64,000 bases of DNA from Symbiodinium sp. CCMP2592 (Eukaryota; Sar; Dinophyceae; Suessiales; Symbiodiniaceae). The stretch lies in contig CAJNDT010003779.1 of NCBI GenBank assembly GCA_905221615.1, positions 1,504,581 to 1,568,580 on the forward strand, read 5' to 3'. Each line of letters starts with the position of its first letter. Positions within the stretch are counted from its first letter, which is position 1. The notes beneath the pieces are model-generated. The model searched no databases. It saw only the letters and a list, made by a program, of their open reading frames with translations, and was not told the DNA's origin. The translations under genes were made by a program, and so were the position numbers. Below are positions 9,710 to 19,729 of the stretch, piece after piece.

Positions 9710-12560
9710 CTCTCTCTCTCTCTCCCTCCATCCTTTCCTCTCTACTTCTGCACATTTACTTTTCCACTTCTCTCGCCTGCTACATTATGCTTGCTTTGAT
9801 ACTTATCTTTAACTTTCTCTCACTCTCTTTGTCCCATCGCTTGCCCTGTTCCTTCTCCTCCTCCCTTCCCTGCCTCCCGTCCTTCTCCCCTTATCACTCA
9901 GAAGGAAGAAGGAAGACTCACAAGGAGAAAGACAAGGGAGTAAGAAAACAGACAAAACAAACGGAGAGAGAATCCGAGAAAGGAGCCATAAGGGACGAAA
10001 TACAGAAACAAAGAGAGAAACTAAGGGGGAAAGATAATCAAAAAGAGAGACAGAAAGAGGAGGCGATGCATAAAGCAGCCGACAGTGCCTTGACCTCCAC
10101 GTCTATTCATTCTTTGTTCTTGTCCTATCACACTGTCTCCTTGGTGATAAACCAGGAAGAGCTTGTGGAGGGAGACGAGGAAGAAGTGTTCTCCTCTTCA
10201 CTCACCTTGTGCCCTTCCTCTCCCACCGCTCGCCCGCTCTCCTTTCTTTGATTTTCTTGTCTGGCGGAAAAGTGGGAACCAGGAAGGAAAGTGGAGAAGG
10301 GAAAAGACGAGATTGAGAAATGACAGAAAGAAGAGAGATACAGAGAGAGCGAGGGGAGAGCCCAGCAGAGGAAGAAGAGAGAGGAAGATAAGGGAAGGGG
10401 CAAGGGGTGGCCAGAAGAAGCGTAAGCCAAAGCTACGTATTGAAAGGGCGGAAGCCCCTTTCTCCTCTTCTTCCTCTTTGCTCTCTTATTTTTCTCTTAG
10501 CGCAGGGCATGCATGGAGCTAGGAAAGGGAAGGGGTCAAAGCGGATGAGAGAAAGTAACGGAGAGAGCTGTTCTTCGTCCCTTTCACCTCCTCCTCTCAT
10601 TCTTCTGATGCTTACTCATGTCAGAAGGGTTTGGAAAGGAGTGAAGGCTAGGGCATGGACTGAAGCGAGGCAATAGGTGAAAGTGGATAAGAGAAAGTCA
10701 TAGACAGAGAGTGCGGGAAGTCGAGTGCGAAAGAAAGAGAAACGAGGAAGACTAGGAAGAAGGACACAGAAGAGGAAGCCAGAGAGTACCAGTGTTGCCG
10801 TATCTCAAAGGATTCCGGGCCTCGCGAGGGCTTTGAGGAGGCTTGTAGGCGCCTTCAGACACTTCCACAACTTTCTGGAAGCCACCAACTTCCTCCCTAA
10901 GGGGGCCTCCCGAGGACATGAACACCAAACCGAGTATAAAGAAAGCAGGGGGATGTAGAGAAGCAGAGTGTGGTAAGAAGGAGCAAGGAGAATCAGTTCG
11001 CGTCTCCTCCTCTTTTCCTTTTTGAATGACCAGAGGAAAGAAAAGGATAAGGAGGAAAGGCTCTGCGAAGACATAAGGAAAGAAGAGCAGACAACAGAAA
11101 GGAAGCGGTAAGATGCGGGAAGACGGTTCGGAGAAGAAAGGAGAATTCCTCCTTCGCTCGCCTCTCTTACTTCCTTGCCCTTCGCCTTCTTCCTCTTCTC
11201 TTACCCTATTCATCTTCATAAGGAAGGAGAAATGAAAGGAACGGAGAGTTCAGGGCATGCAAAGGGCACTCTTCTCATCACCTCATCCATCCTCCTTTTC
11301 ATTGTTCTCTCCAGATCCCTCTTTCTCCCTCCCTCCCTTCCCGTCTACTTCTGCACATTCCCTTTTCCGCTTCTCTCCGCCTATTATGTTCGCTTGGAAA
11401 GAATCGCTTGCCCCCTATTCCTTCTCCTCCTGCCTTTCCTGCCTCCCGTCGAAGAAGGACAATTCACAAGGAAGAAGACAAGGGAGTAAGAGAAAGACAA
11501 CAGAAGCTGAGAGACAATCCGAGAAGGGCAGAAGAAGAACGAGAGCCATAAGGAAACAAACACAGAAACAAAGAGAGAAAGTAAGAGAGAAAGACCAGCA
11601 AAAACAGAGGCAGAGAGAGAGAGAGAGGAGGGGAGGGGAAGCGATGCAGAAAGCAGTCGAAAGTGCCTTGCTTGTCCTATCTCACCGTCCCATTGGTAAA
11701 AAACCAGGAAGAGGTTGTGGAGGAAGACAAGGAAGAAGTGTTCTCGTCTTCACTCACGTTGTGCCCTTCTTCTCCCACCGCTCGGCCGCTCGACAGAAAG
11801 AAGAGAGTTGCGGAGAGGGCGAGAGAGAGCTTCAAGCCCAGCAGAGGAAGAAGAGAGAGGAAGATACGAGAAGTGTGGAGGAAGTGGCCAAAAGAAATGC
11901 TACGTAATGAAAGAGGGGAAACCAGTTTCTCCTCTGCTCTTCCTCTTTTCTCTCTTATTCTTCTCTTCTCGCAGGGCATGCATGGAGCCAGGAAAGGGAA
12001 GGGGTCAAAGCAGATGAGAGAAAGTAATGGAGAGAGCTGTTCTTCGTCCCTCTGACCTCCTCCTCTCATTTTACTCATATCAGAAGGGTCTGGAAAGGAG
12101 TGAAAGGTAGGGCATGGACTGAAGCGAGGGAATAGGTGAAAGTGGATAAGAAACAATGTTAGACAGCTTGCCGAAGGCGGCCAGCTCGCAGCTTGCCTGC
12201 GGCCTGGCCTGCTGAGCCTGGTGGGCTTTTGAAGGTGGGCAGGGGCCTGCTGAGATCCGCGGCCACCACGCCAGGCTTGCTTTGAGGCAGGGCCAGCTGG
12301 GGAGCCTGGCCGGGCTGAGTGGGTTGGGTGAGTGAGTGGGGAGAGGGTGGAGAGGAACAGGGAGAAGAGGGTGGGTGGAGAGAGGAGGTAGAGGGAGCGA
12401 GGGGTGGGAAGAGGGAGGTAAAGGCAGGTAGGGGCAGGAGAAAGGGGAGCAGAGTGAGATGGCAATCAAGAAGGGTTACGGGTGAATGAAGAAGCGCGGA
12501 TGAGGGGAGGGCGGGTGGACAAAGGGAGGGGAAGAGGAGGGAGTGGGGAGATGGGTGGAG
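9180..12560. repeat. CT/GA-rich block with internal tandem duplication
   Basis: Long CT runs at 9300-9322 and 9643-9724 and GA-rich tracts. About 9420-10680 is repeated at about 11067-12130. The markers GCAGGGCATGCATGGAGC at 10502 and 11972, and ACAAGGGAGTAAGA at 9932 and 11477, are diverged by roughly 10-15 percent plus indels. Open frames of 100-260 residues rich in SL, ER or RE come from the repeats. 10805-10958 (RIPGLARALRRLVGAFRHFH) is less biased and may be a decayed coding fragment. Confidence 0.85.
12159..12314 (-). CDS. candidate terminal exon, Pro/Ala-rich
   Basis: Minus strand, after CAACCCACTCAG. Reads PGQAPQLALPQSKPGVVAAD then LSRPLPTFKSPPGSAGQAAG and ends at TAA. It is a GC-rich island inside purine-rich repeats. 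The composition alone could explain the open frame. No family is recognised. Confidence 0.28.
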   Translation of the reverse strand, partial: PGQAPQLALPQSKPGVVAADLSRPLPTFKSPPGSAGQAAGKLRAGRLRQAV

Positions 12561-12860
12561 AGGTAGAGGGAGTGGAGGGTGGGTGCGTTCTTTGGATTGT
12601 ATAGTCTAAGGGTTTTCTACCAAGGGTTCCATATCAGGGATCTGTACAGAGGATCTATAGATTTCTATAAGGAGTATATAAAGACTGTGTATGAGGGCTC
12701 CATATAATCGATCTTTCAAAGATTTTTTTATAAAGGACTCCATTTGTGGGAAACATAAGCGGTTCCTACAAATTCTTTATCTCGAGGATCTGTAAGGTTT
12801 ACATATCTATGAAGCTTTTCTATATGGGCTCTATAGACCCCATAAGACAAATTAAAAAGT
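12561..12860. other. AT-rich unassigned stretch
   Basis: Degenerate units such as GGATCTGTA, GGCTCCATATA and CTATAGA recur. No gene is supported. Confidence 0.5.
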
Positions 12861-13500
12861 GATGAATGTGATAAGAAGATGATAAGAAGATGAGTGGATG
12901 GGAGAAAAAGTGATGGGAGGTGAGGAGACATGAGATGGGAAGGGAAGGAATGAGTTAGGAGTGGGGGAGGTAGGAGGCAAGTGAGAGGGACAGGGTGGAT
13001 CATTTACAAACGCGTTTAGAGGGACGCTCCTTGCGATGTGTGATTTTTGGCTCTGAGTTCTTACAAAGCCTGAGAGGGGCACACCCCTTGCGATTTGTGA
13101 TTTTTGAACTTACTTGTCATGAAAACCTTTTGGGGACACCCCTTAAGATCTGTGGTTTTGGGATCTGAGTTTTCACAAAACCTTAGGGGGATATTTAAGA
13201 AGGAGAGAAGGGAGGGTGGGGGAGGGTGGAGATTCCAGGAGAGAGAAAGGGGAAGAGGAGAGGTAGAGGGAGTGGAGGTGGGGGAGAGTGAGGAAGGTGA
13301 GGGGAGGGGGTAGTGGGAGGGATAGGGAGAGGGAGGGAGGGGTATGGGAGGAGGACGAGGGATGAGGAGGAGGAAGATAGTGAAGATGATGAGGTGGATG
13401 ATAAAGAGGGAGGGGTGGAGTGAGGTGTGTGGTGGGATGGGACGGGGTGGGTGGGCACGGCTGCCTGCTTCCGCACGCCCAGCCTTCCCTGCCCGAGCCG
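12861..13500. repeat. purine-rich DNA with ~70-bp repeat units
   Basis: GGGA/GGAG-rich on +. Units with CACCCCTTGCGATTTGTGAT at 13030-13190 are in inverse orientation to those at 14228-14455. Confidence 0.7.
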
Positions 13501-13511
13501 CGACCGAGCAG

Positions 13512-14235
13512 AAAGCATGTAAATATCGCGCTATAACAAGGGCTAGGGATTTCACACATCTGCTGGCAAAATCTGGCGGAAGTGACCTGTGGTCCAGCAA
13601 AACACCTGTAAATACCGCATGAAAACAAGGGCTAGGGATTTCACACATCTGCTGGCAAAATCTGGCGGAAGTGACCTGTGCTCGAACAAAACACATGTAA
13701 ATACCGCGTGAAGACAAGGACTAGGGATTTCACACATCTGCTGGCAAAATCTGGCGGAAGTGACCTGTGGTCCAGCAAAACACCTGTAAGTACCAATTGA
13801 AAACAAGGGCTAGGGATTTCACACATCTGCTGGCAAAATCTGGCGGAAGTGACCTGTGCTCGAACAAAACACATGTAAATACCGCGTGAAGACAAGGACT
13901 AGGGATTTCCCACATCTGTTGGCAAAATCTGGCGGAAGTGACCTGTGATCCAGCAAAACACCTGTAAATACCGCGCTAAAACAGGGGCTACGGATTTCAC
14001 ACATCTGCTGGCAAAATCTGGCGGAAGTGACCTGTGCCCGAACAAAACACATGTAAATACCGCGTGAAAACAAGGACTAGGGATTTCACACATCTGCTGG
14101 CAGAATCTGGCGGAAGTGACCTGTGATCCAGCAAAACACCTGTAAATACCGCGCTAAAACAGGGGCCAGGGATTTCACACATCTGCTGGCAAAATCTGGC
14201 GGAAGTGACCTGTGGTCCACCAAAACACCTGTAAC
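13512..14235 (+). repeat. 89-bp satellite, eight copies, 178-bp dimer
   Basis: TTCACACATCTGCTGGCAAA recurs at 13551, 13640, 13729, 13818, 13907, 13996, 14085 and 14174, an 89-bp period. Two subtypes alternate (TCCAGCAAAACACCTG and CGAACAAAACACATG) in the first seven copies, giving a 178-bp higher-order unit. Frames of about 60-85 residues across it are artefacts of a period that is not a multiple of three. Confidence 0.97.
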
Positions 14236-14455
14236 TCAGATCCGAAAACCATAGATCGCAAGGGGTGTCACCCTAAGGGTTTTTGTAATAAATATGTTTC
14301 AAAAACACAAATCGCAAGGGGTGTCCCCCTAATTAATTAAGGTTTTGTAAGAACTCCATTACTAGAATCACAGATCGCAATGAGTGTCCCCCTAAAGGCT
14401 TTTTCAACAAATAGGTTCCAAAATCACAAATCGCAAGGGGTGTCACCGCAAGGCA
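14228..14455. repeat. ~70-bp repeat, inverse of 13010-13195
   Basis: Four units of AATCGCAAGGGGTGTC followed by CCCCTAA and GGTTTTTGT. Together with 13010-13195 they flank the 89-bp array as inverted borders. Confidence 0.8.
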
Positions 14456-14459
14456 GGGT

Positions 14460-14760
14460 GGGAGAAGCGGGGGAGAGGCATGGGGTTAAGGGCAGGGGGC
14501 TGGGGCCCTTTTTCGGGCTTGGGCTGGGGTTGGGCAGGGCTGGTAACTTGGAATTCGTGGCTGCGGCTGGGCCACTGGGGCTGGGGTTGGGCAGGGCTGT
14601 TGGCTGAGATTTTGGGGGCGGCTGTACTCCTACTACTCCGACGAGTCCTACTCCACCTCCACCTCCACCTCCACCTCCACCTCGGGTGGGATTGTGGGGG
14701 CCGGGGTTGGGGCTGGGGCTGAGGGCTGGGGCTGGGGGCTGGAACTGGGGGCTCGCGGAT
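14460..14760. repeat. GGGGCTG-rich low-complexity DNA
   Basis: GGGCTGGGGTTGGGC repeats and a CTCCAC run at 14648-14690. It has strong potential for G-quadruplexes on +. No gene is supported. Confidence 0.8.
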
Positions 14761-14764
14761 TATA

Positions 14765-15108
14765 CAGGCTTTCTGCTCGATCAGAGATCACTTCCGCCAG
14801 ATTTTGCCAGCAGATGTGTGAAATCCTTAGCCTTGGTTTTGACGCGGTATTTCAAGCTTTCTGCGTGATCACCGATCACTTCCGTCAGATTTTGCCAGCG
14901 GATGTGTGAAATCCCGAGCCCTTGTTTTAACGCGGTATTTACAGGCTTTCTGCTCGATCACCGATCACTTCCGCCAGATTTTACCAGCGGATGTGTGAAA
15001 TCCCTAGCCCTTGTTTTAACGCGGTATTTACAGGCTTTCTGCTCGATCACGGATCACTTCCGCCAGATTTTACCAGCGCATGTGTGAAATCCCTAGCCCT
15101 TGTTTTGC
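14765..15108 (-). repeat. inverted copies of the 89-bp satellite
   Basis: CTTCCGCCAGATTTTGCCAG at 14791, 14879, 14968 and 15057 is the reverse complement of the array at 13512-14235. Spacings are 88, 89 and 89. Confidence 0.95.
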
Positions 15109-15109
15109 C

Positions 15110-15305
15110 ACGGAAAGCTGCTAAACCCGTGCTCGGTTTTAGTGTGGTATTTACAGCACTTTGACAAGGTCGCAGCCCGATCGCACCAAATTTTGTCACA
15201 CAAAGTTGCTAAACCCCTGCTCGGTTTTAGTGTGGTATTTACAGCACGTTGACAAGGTCGCAGCCCGATCGCACCAAATTTTGTCACGCAAAGTTGCTAA
15301 ACCTC
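15110..15305. repeat. related 88-bp satellite
   Basis: TCGGTTTTAGTGTGGTATTT occurs at 15133 and 15221. The GTATTTACAG core is shared with the 89-bp satellite, suggesting common origin. Confidence 0.85.
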
Positions 15306-15309
15306 TGCT

Positions 15310-15900
15310 CTTCAACTTAGCGCTTTTCGGATTCGGCTGGGGCGGCTCTTTCTTGGTGGCGGCTTCGGGCGGGCTGGGCCTTGTTCTGGAGTTCTGGAAA
15401 AGAGGGTTGGGGCTGGTGTGGGGTGGGAGTCTTAGCAAAGCTGGTGGTTGAGGCTCTGAGGGGAGCGCTGGGCTGGGGCTGCAGGCTGGGGCTGGAGAAC
15501 TGGGCGGGACAAGGCAAGGCACCGGAAAGCAGCCGCGGGTTGGAGGGCAGGGGCAGGGAGCACAGGCAGAGGCAGGGGGCAGGGGGCAGGGGCAGAGAGG
15601 GAGAGCTGGCTGCGGCTGGGGGTGGAGGCCGGTGGGGGCGGGCGGCTGGGACTGGGCAGGCGGGGCAAAGGCAGGGGCAGGGAGCAGGGCCAGAGAGGAG
15701 AGGTGGTTGGGGCTGGGGTGGAGGCTGGCGGGGGCGGGCGGCTGGGGGCTGGGCTGGGGGTAGAGGGCGGGGAGGCGGGCGGCTGGAGCTGGGCTGGCGG
15801 TAAAGGGAAGGGGCAAAAACCGGTGTAGGGGGTGGGGGTGGAGGCTGGTGGGGGCGGGCGGCTGGGGGTCAGGGGGCTGGAGCTAGAGTGGGGGCTGGGT
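15310..15900. repeat. GGGGCTG/GCAGGGGC low-complexity DNA
   Basis: Very G-rich on +. Open frames rich in Gly/Arg (or Pro/Ser on the minus strand) follow the composition. No gene is supported. Confidence 0.8.
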
Positions 15901-15904
15901 GGAG

Positions 15905-18140
15905 GCCACCGACACCTATTTAAATTTTTAAAAATCTTTAAAATCTTTAAAATCTGAAAAGCTTTGTTTTCAAAAATTAAAGATTTTAAAGATTTTAAAA
16001 GCCTTTAAAATCTTTAAAATCTTTAAAATCTGAAAAGCTTGGTTTTCAAAAATTAAAGATTTTAAAAGCCTTTAAAATCTTTAAAATCTTTAAAATCTTT
16101 AAAATGTGAAAAGCTTGGTTTTCAAAAATTAAAGATTTTAAAGATTTTAAAGATTTTTAAAATTTTAAATCGTTAGGTCTGGGCTCCAGGCCACCGACAC
16201 CTATTTAAAATTTTAAAAATCTTTAAAATCTTTAAAATCTTTAAAATCTGAAAAGCTTGGTTTTCAAAAACTAAAGATTTTAAAGATTTTAAAAGCCTTT
16301 AAAATCTTTAAAATCTTTAAAATCTGAAAAGCTTGGTTTTCAAAAATTAAAGATTTTAAAGATTTTTAAAATTTTAAATAGGTGTCGGTGGCCTGGAACC
16401 CAGACCTAACGATTTAAAATTTTAAAAATCTTTAAAACCTTTAAAATCTTTAAAATCTGAAAAGCTTGGTTTTCAAAAATTAAAGATTTTAAAGATTTTA
16501 AAAGCTTTTAAAATCTTTAAAATCTTTAAAATCTGAAAAGCTTGGTTTTCAAAAATTAAAGATTTTAAAGTTTTTAAAGATTTTTAAAATTTTAAATCGT
16601 TAGGTCTGGGCTCCAGGCCACCGACACCCATTTAAAATTTTAAAAATCTTTAAAATCTTTAAAATCTTTAAAATCTGAAAAGCTTGGTTTTCAAAAATTA
16701 AAGATTTTAAAGATTTTAAAAGCCTTTAAAATCTTTAAAATCTTTAAAATCTGAAAAGCTGGTTTTCAAAAATTAAAGATTTTAAAGATTTTAAAGATTT
16801 TTAAAATTTTAAATCGTTAGGTCTGGGCTCCAGGACACCGACACCTATTTAAAATTTTAAAAATCTATAAAATCTATAAAATCTTTAAAATCTTTAAAAT
16901 CTGAAAAGCTTGGTTTTCAAAAATTAAAGATTTTAAAAGCTTTTAAAATCTTTAAAATCTGAAAAGCTTGGTTTTCAAAAATTAAAGATTTTAAAGATTT
17001 TCAAGATTTTTAAAATTTTAAATAGGTGTCGGTGGCCTGGAACCCAGACCTAACGATTTAAAATTTTAAAAATCTTTAAAATCTTTAAAATCTTTAAAAT
17101 CTGAAAAGCTTGGTTTTCAAAAATTAAAGATTTTAAAGATTTTAAAAGCCTTTAAAATCTTTAAAATCTGAAAAGCTTGGTTTTCAAAAATTAAAGATTT
17201 TAAAGATTTTAAAAGATTTTTAAGAGAGTCAGACCTGAAACAACCGTCTTCGGTCAGTAGTGAAAAGGAAAGACGCATCACACTTACGGCGATAAGCGTC
17301 AAGGCAGCATCAGGCTCAGGAATCTTCAGAAAGCCATCGCTGCAGGTGACACACAGAAGCTACAAAATGCACATGAGCTGCAATCGAAGATCGAGAATTA
17401 AGCGGATGTTGTGGCATAAAGACCAACCGCAAGAAATTCTCGTTTGAGAGCTGGGCAACATCGATCACATAACTTCGCATACGACTCTGCCAGATCTGAC
17501 GCTGCTCATCAAATAAGGGACACTCTCGCAACCCATGCAGAAGACTGCAGCTTGGATTGCCACACAAACACATATGCTGCACGAAAGCGTCCCCTGCACG
17601 GTGACGTGCACTGCGCCCATCCGGGAATGGATGATGCCCACCAAAATCTTTAAAAATCTTTAAAATCTGAAAAGCTTGGTTTTCAAAAATTAAAGATTTT
17701 AAAGATTTTTAAAATTTTAAATCGTTAGGTCTGGGCTCCAGGCCACCGGCACCTATTTAAAATTTTAAAAATCTTTAAAACCTTTAAAATCTTTAAAATC
17801 TGAAAAGCTTGGTTTTCAAAAATTAAAGATTTTAAAAGCCTTTAAAATCTTTAAAATCTTTAAAATCTGAAAAGCTTGGTTTTCAAAAATTAAAGATTTT
17901 AAAGATTTTAAAGATTTTTAAAATTTTAAATCGTTAGGTCTGGGCTCCAGGCCACCGACACCTATTTAAAATTTTAAAAATCTTTAAAATCTTTAAAATA
18001 TGAAAAGCTTGGTTTTCAAAAATTAAAGATTTTAAAGATTGCAAAAGCCTTTAAAATCTTTAAAATTTGAAAAGCTTGGTTTTCAAAAATAAAAGATTTT
18101 AAAAGCATCTGAAATCTTTAAAATCCTTAAAATCTGAAAA
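15905..18140. repeat. AT-rich ~215-bp satellite with flipped units
   Basis: Built of TTTAAAATCTTTAAAATC and AAAGCTTGGTTTTCAAAAAT. A GC-richer marker (GGGCTCCAGGCCACCGACAC) occurs at about 16187, 16598, 16814, 17723 and 17932, and in inverse orientation near 16378 and 17018. It is interrupted at 17226-17641 by unrelated sequence. Confidence 0.93.
17226..17641 (-). pseudogene. non-LTR retrotransposon RT C-terminus, decayed
   Basis: Minus strand. The frame 17582-17316 (extending a little upstream) contains MCLCGNPSCSLLHGLRECPL followed by FDEQRQIWQSRM. The C-x-C-G...H-x-L-x-x-C-P pattern is typical of the zinc-knuckle-like end of LINE reverse-transcriptase proteins. The frame stops at TGA after HLQRWLSEDS. 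The polymerase and endonuclease parts are missing and AT-rich satellite flanks both sides, so this is a 5'-truncated relic. The family assignment comes from memory of the motif, not from a search. Confidence 0.6.
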
Positions 18141-18179
18141 GCCTGAATTGATATAGTATTGATAAACAAAGCAAAGCCA

Positions 18180-18620
18180 TACGTCAAATAGACCCTAAAG
18201 GTCCTACGTACAAAGCCCTAAAGCCTGAAACCCTAAAACCCTGAAACCCTAGACCCTAAAGCCCTCAAGCCCTATAGACCCTAAAAGCCCTCATTGCACA
18301 TTGCAGTTGTAGTGCTGAGTCTGAAGGAAGCCTGGGGCTTCTCCCAAGGCCAGCAGCTGTGGGGCTGTTAGCTTGGGGTTCCTTAAAATAAGGATCCTAC
18401 TATTTGGGCTACTATATTAGGGTCCCCTATTTTGGGAAACTCCCATTAATATAAAGCTTAAAGGCTTACGGATGTAGGGGTTTAGGATTTAGGGTTGTAG
18501 GATTTAGGGTTTTGGGGTCGTAGGGTTTGGGGTTTAGGGTCTGGGATCGAGGGTTTAGGGTTGTAGGATTTAGGGTTTGGTTTAGGGTTTTCGGCTTTTA
18601 AAGCTTTAGGGTCTAGGCTC
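18180..18620. repeat. degenerate telomere-like repeats, both orientations
   Basis: CCCTAAAGCC/CCCTGAAACC units at 18190-18290 and GGATTTAGGGTTGTAG-like units at 18478-18620, facing each other around a half family A element (18377-18446, ending GGGAAACTCCCA). Confidence 0.8.
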
Positions 18621-18715
18621 GAGGGCTCTGTACCGCAATCTTTCTTGTTCCATCATCCAGGGGATCATCCAGGGAAATGTATGGTCCTGATGACAATGTA
18701 CCCCCCCCCCAACAG

Positions 18716-18835
18716 AATGCTGTTCGGGTTGTTTCAAGTTACGGTTTCTCAAAGGATTTTTTAAGAGGTCGTGATGGCAGGGATTCAGTCATAGGGAGAT
18801 TAAGCGGCTGTCGCGGGGTTTTAGAAGGTGTCTAG
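18716..18835 (+). CDS. alternative exon after poly-C acceptor
   Basis: TGTA followed by ten C and AACAG precedes NAVRVVSSYGFSKDFLRGRD then GRDSVIGRLSGCRGVLEGV and TAG. It overlaps the start of the gene model at 18825. Both cannot be right as drawn unless they are alternative ends. Confidence 0.3.
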   Translation, partial: NAVRVVSSYGFSKDFLRGRDGRDSVIGRLSGCRGVLEGV

Positions 18836-19675
18836 GGTTCAGTGCGGTTTTCGGGTGTCACTTACTACTACGGCCACCACCGCTACCACGACCACCATCA
18901 CTAACACTACCACCACTTCTACTTCTACTTCGTCTACTTCTACTTTTTCTACTGCTACTACGACTACTGCTACTGCTACTCTTACTGCTTCTCCTCCTCC
19001 TTATTCTTCTTGCCCAGCTGCTGCTACTACTACGACGGGGACTGCGACCACTACCACCGCGACTACTTCCGATCATGTAGACCACCAAATACTTACCATA
19101 CATGGGTGGTTGTCAAAATTATGGTTCCTTTTTGGGGTCCCCTAAATATTAGGTGCCGTACTATAGTAAGGGCCCAAAAAGGGACCCTAATTTTGACAAC
19201 CACCCACATGTTGACAGAAACCTCCGTAGCTGGATACATAAATGCACAGACCAACAGGCGGCTTGGTGTTTTTTAATATTCACGACTGTATATATAAGTA
19301 AATCCAGATTCCACTGTTTCCTTGTCTATGCATACCATCTTTCGAACACAGTTCTGTATCTTGACAATGGAAGCATGTATGCGGAGATGGCAGTTGATCC
19401 TGTTAAGTATACATGTATACCCAGAAGCTCCATAGTAGTTCTTTTTTGGGATTACCTTCTAATTCTAGGATCCTAACTATAAAGCACAAAAAGGAACTGC
19501 AATGGAGCCTATGGGTACACCCCCCCAGATTCGGAGCTGGTGCCCTGGACCCGAAATTGGGGAGAAGAGCGCTGCTGCTTTCGCCCCCTGGCTATGCTTG
19601 GAGACAGTTCGCAAGCTTTTCTACGCTTGTGGCTTGAAGGTTTCAGGGGCTCCATCGGACTCTATTTTTGTTTAG
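18825..19675 (+). CDS. candidate three-exon gene with two palindromic-element introns
   Basis: Exons 18825-19105, 19218-19434 and 19529-19675 join in one frame. Exon 1 is a Thr/Ser-rich low-complexity stretch ending TSDHVDHQILTIHG. Exon 2 reads NLRSWIHKCTDQQAAWCFLI and later LYLDNGSMYAEMAVDPVK. Exon 3 reads IRSWCPGPEIGEKSAAAFAP to DSIFV and TAG. Intron 1 (112 nt) is the family B element, with GTGGTT inside its end. Intron 2 (94 nt) is the family F element, with GTAGTT inside its end and a poly-C AG. Phases 2 and 0 agree. The 5' end is undefined. No family is recognised. The Thr-rich part could be a simple repeat. Confidence 0.45.
19101..19210. mobile_element. MITE-like palindrome, family B, possible intron
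   Basis: GGGTGGTTGTCAAAATTATGG pairs with CATAATTTTGACAACCACCC on the opposite strand except for small changes. ACATG lies on both sides, a possible 5-bp target duplication. It coincides with the proposed intron 19106-19217. Confidence 0.85.
19425..19520. mobile_element. MITE-like palindrome, family F, possible intron
   Basis: CTCCATAGTAGTTCTTTTT and AAAAAGGAACTGCAATGGAG are inverted ends. It coincides with proposed intron 19435-19528. Other copies are at 32611, 42874, 50008 and 54031. Confidence 0.8.
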
Positions 19676-19729
19676 GTTTCAGGCTTTTGAGTGTCTGGTA
19701 ACATTTCTCTGTTTAACCAATGTAAAAAA

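Noticed and set aside
9183-11907. Several open frames of 77-216 residues rich in Ser-Leu or Arg-Glu
   Set aside because: They are translations of CT/GA dinucleotide repeats; frames exist on both strands with the same bias.
11677-12465. 262-residue minus-strand open frame
   Set aside because: Pyrimidine-rich low complexity; only the GC-rich part at 12159-12314, in another frame, was kept as a weak exon.
13061-14182. Many overlapping frames with CEIPSPCF and LPPDFASR-like repeats
   Set aside because: They arise from the 89-bp satellite; the period shifts frame each unit and no gene features are present.
13512-15305. CRISPR array
   Set aside because: The 89-bp units are contiguous, with no unique spacers, in a eukaryotic setting.
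18858-19103. Ser/Arg-rich minus frame opposite the Thr-rich stretch
   Set aside because: Mirror of a triplet repeat; the plus frame joins in phase with downstream exons, the minus frame joins nothing.
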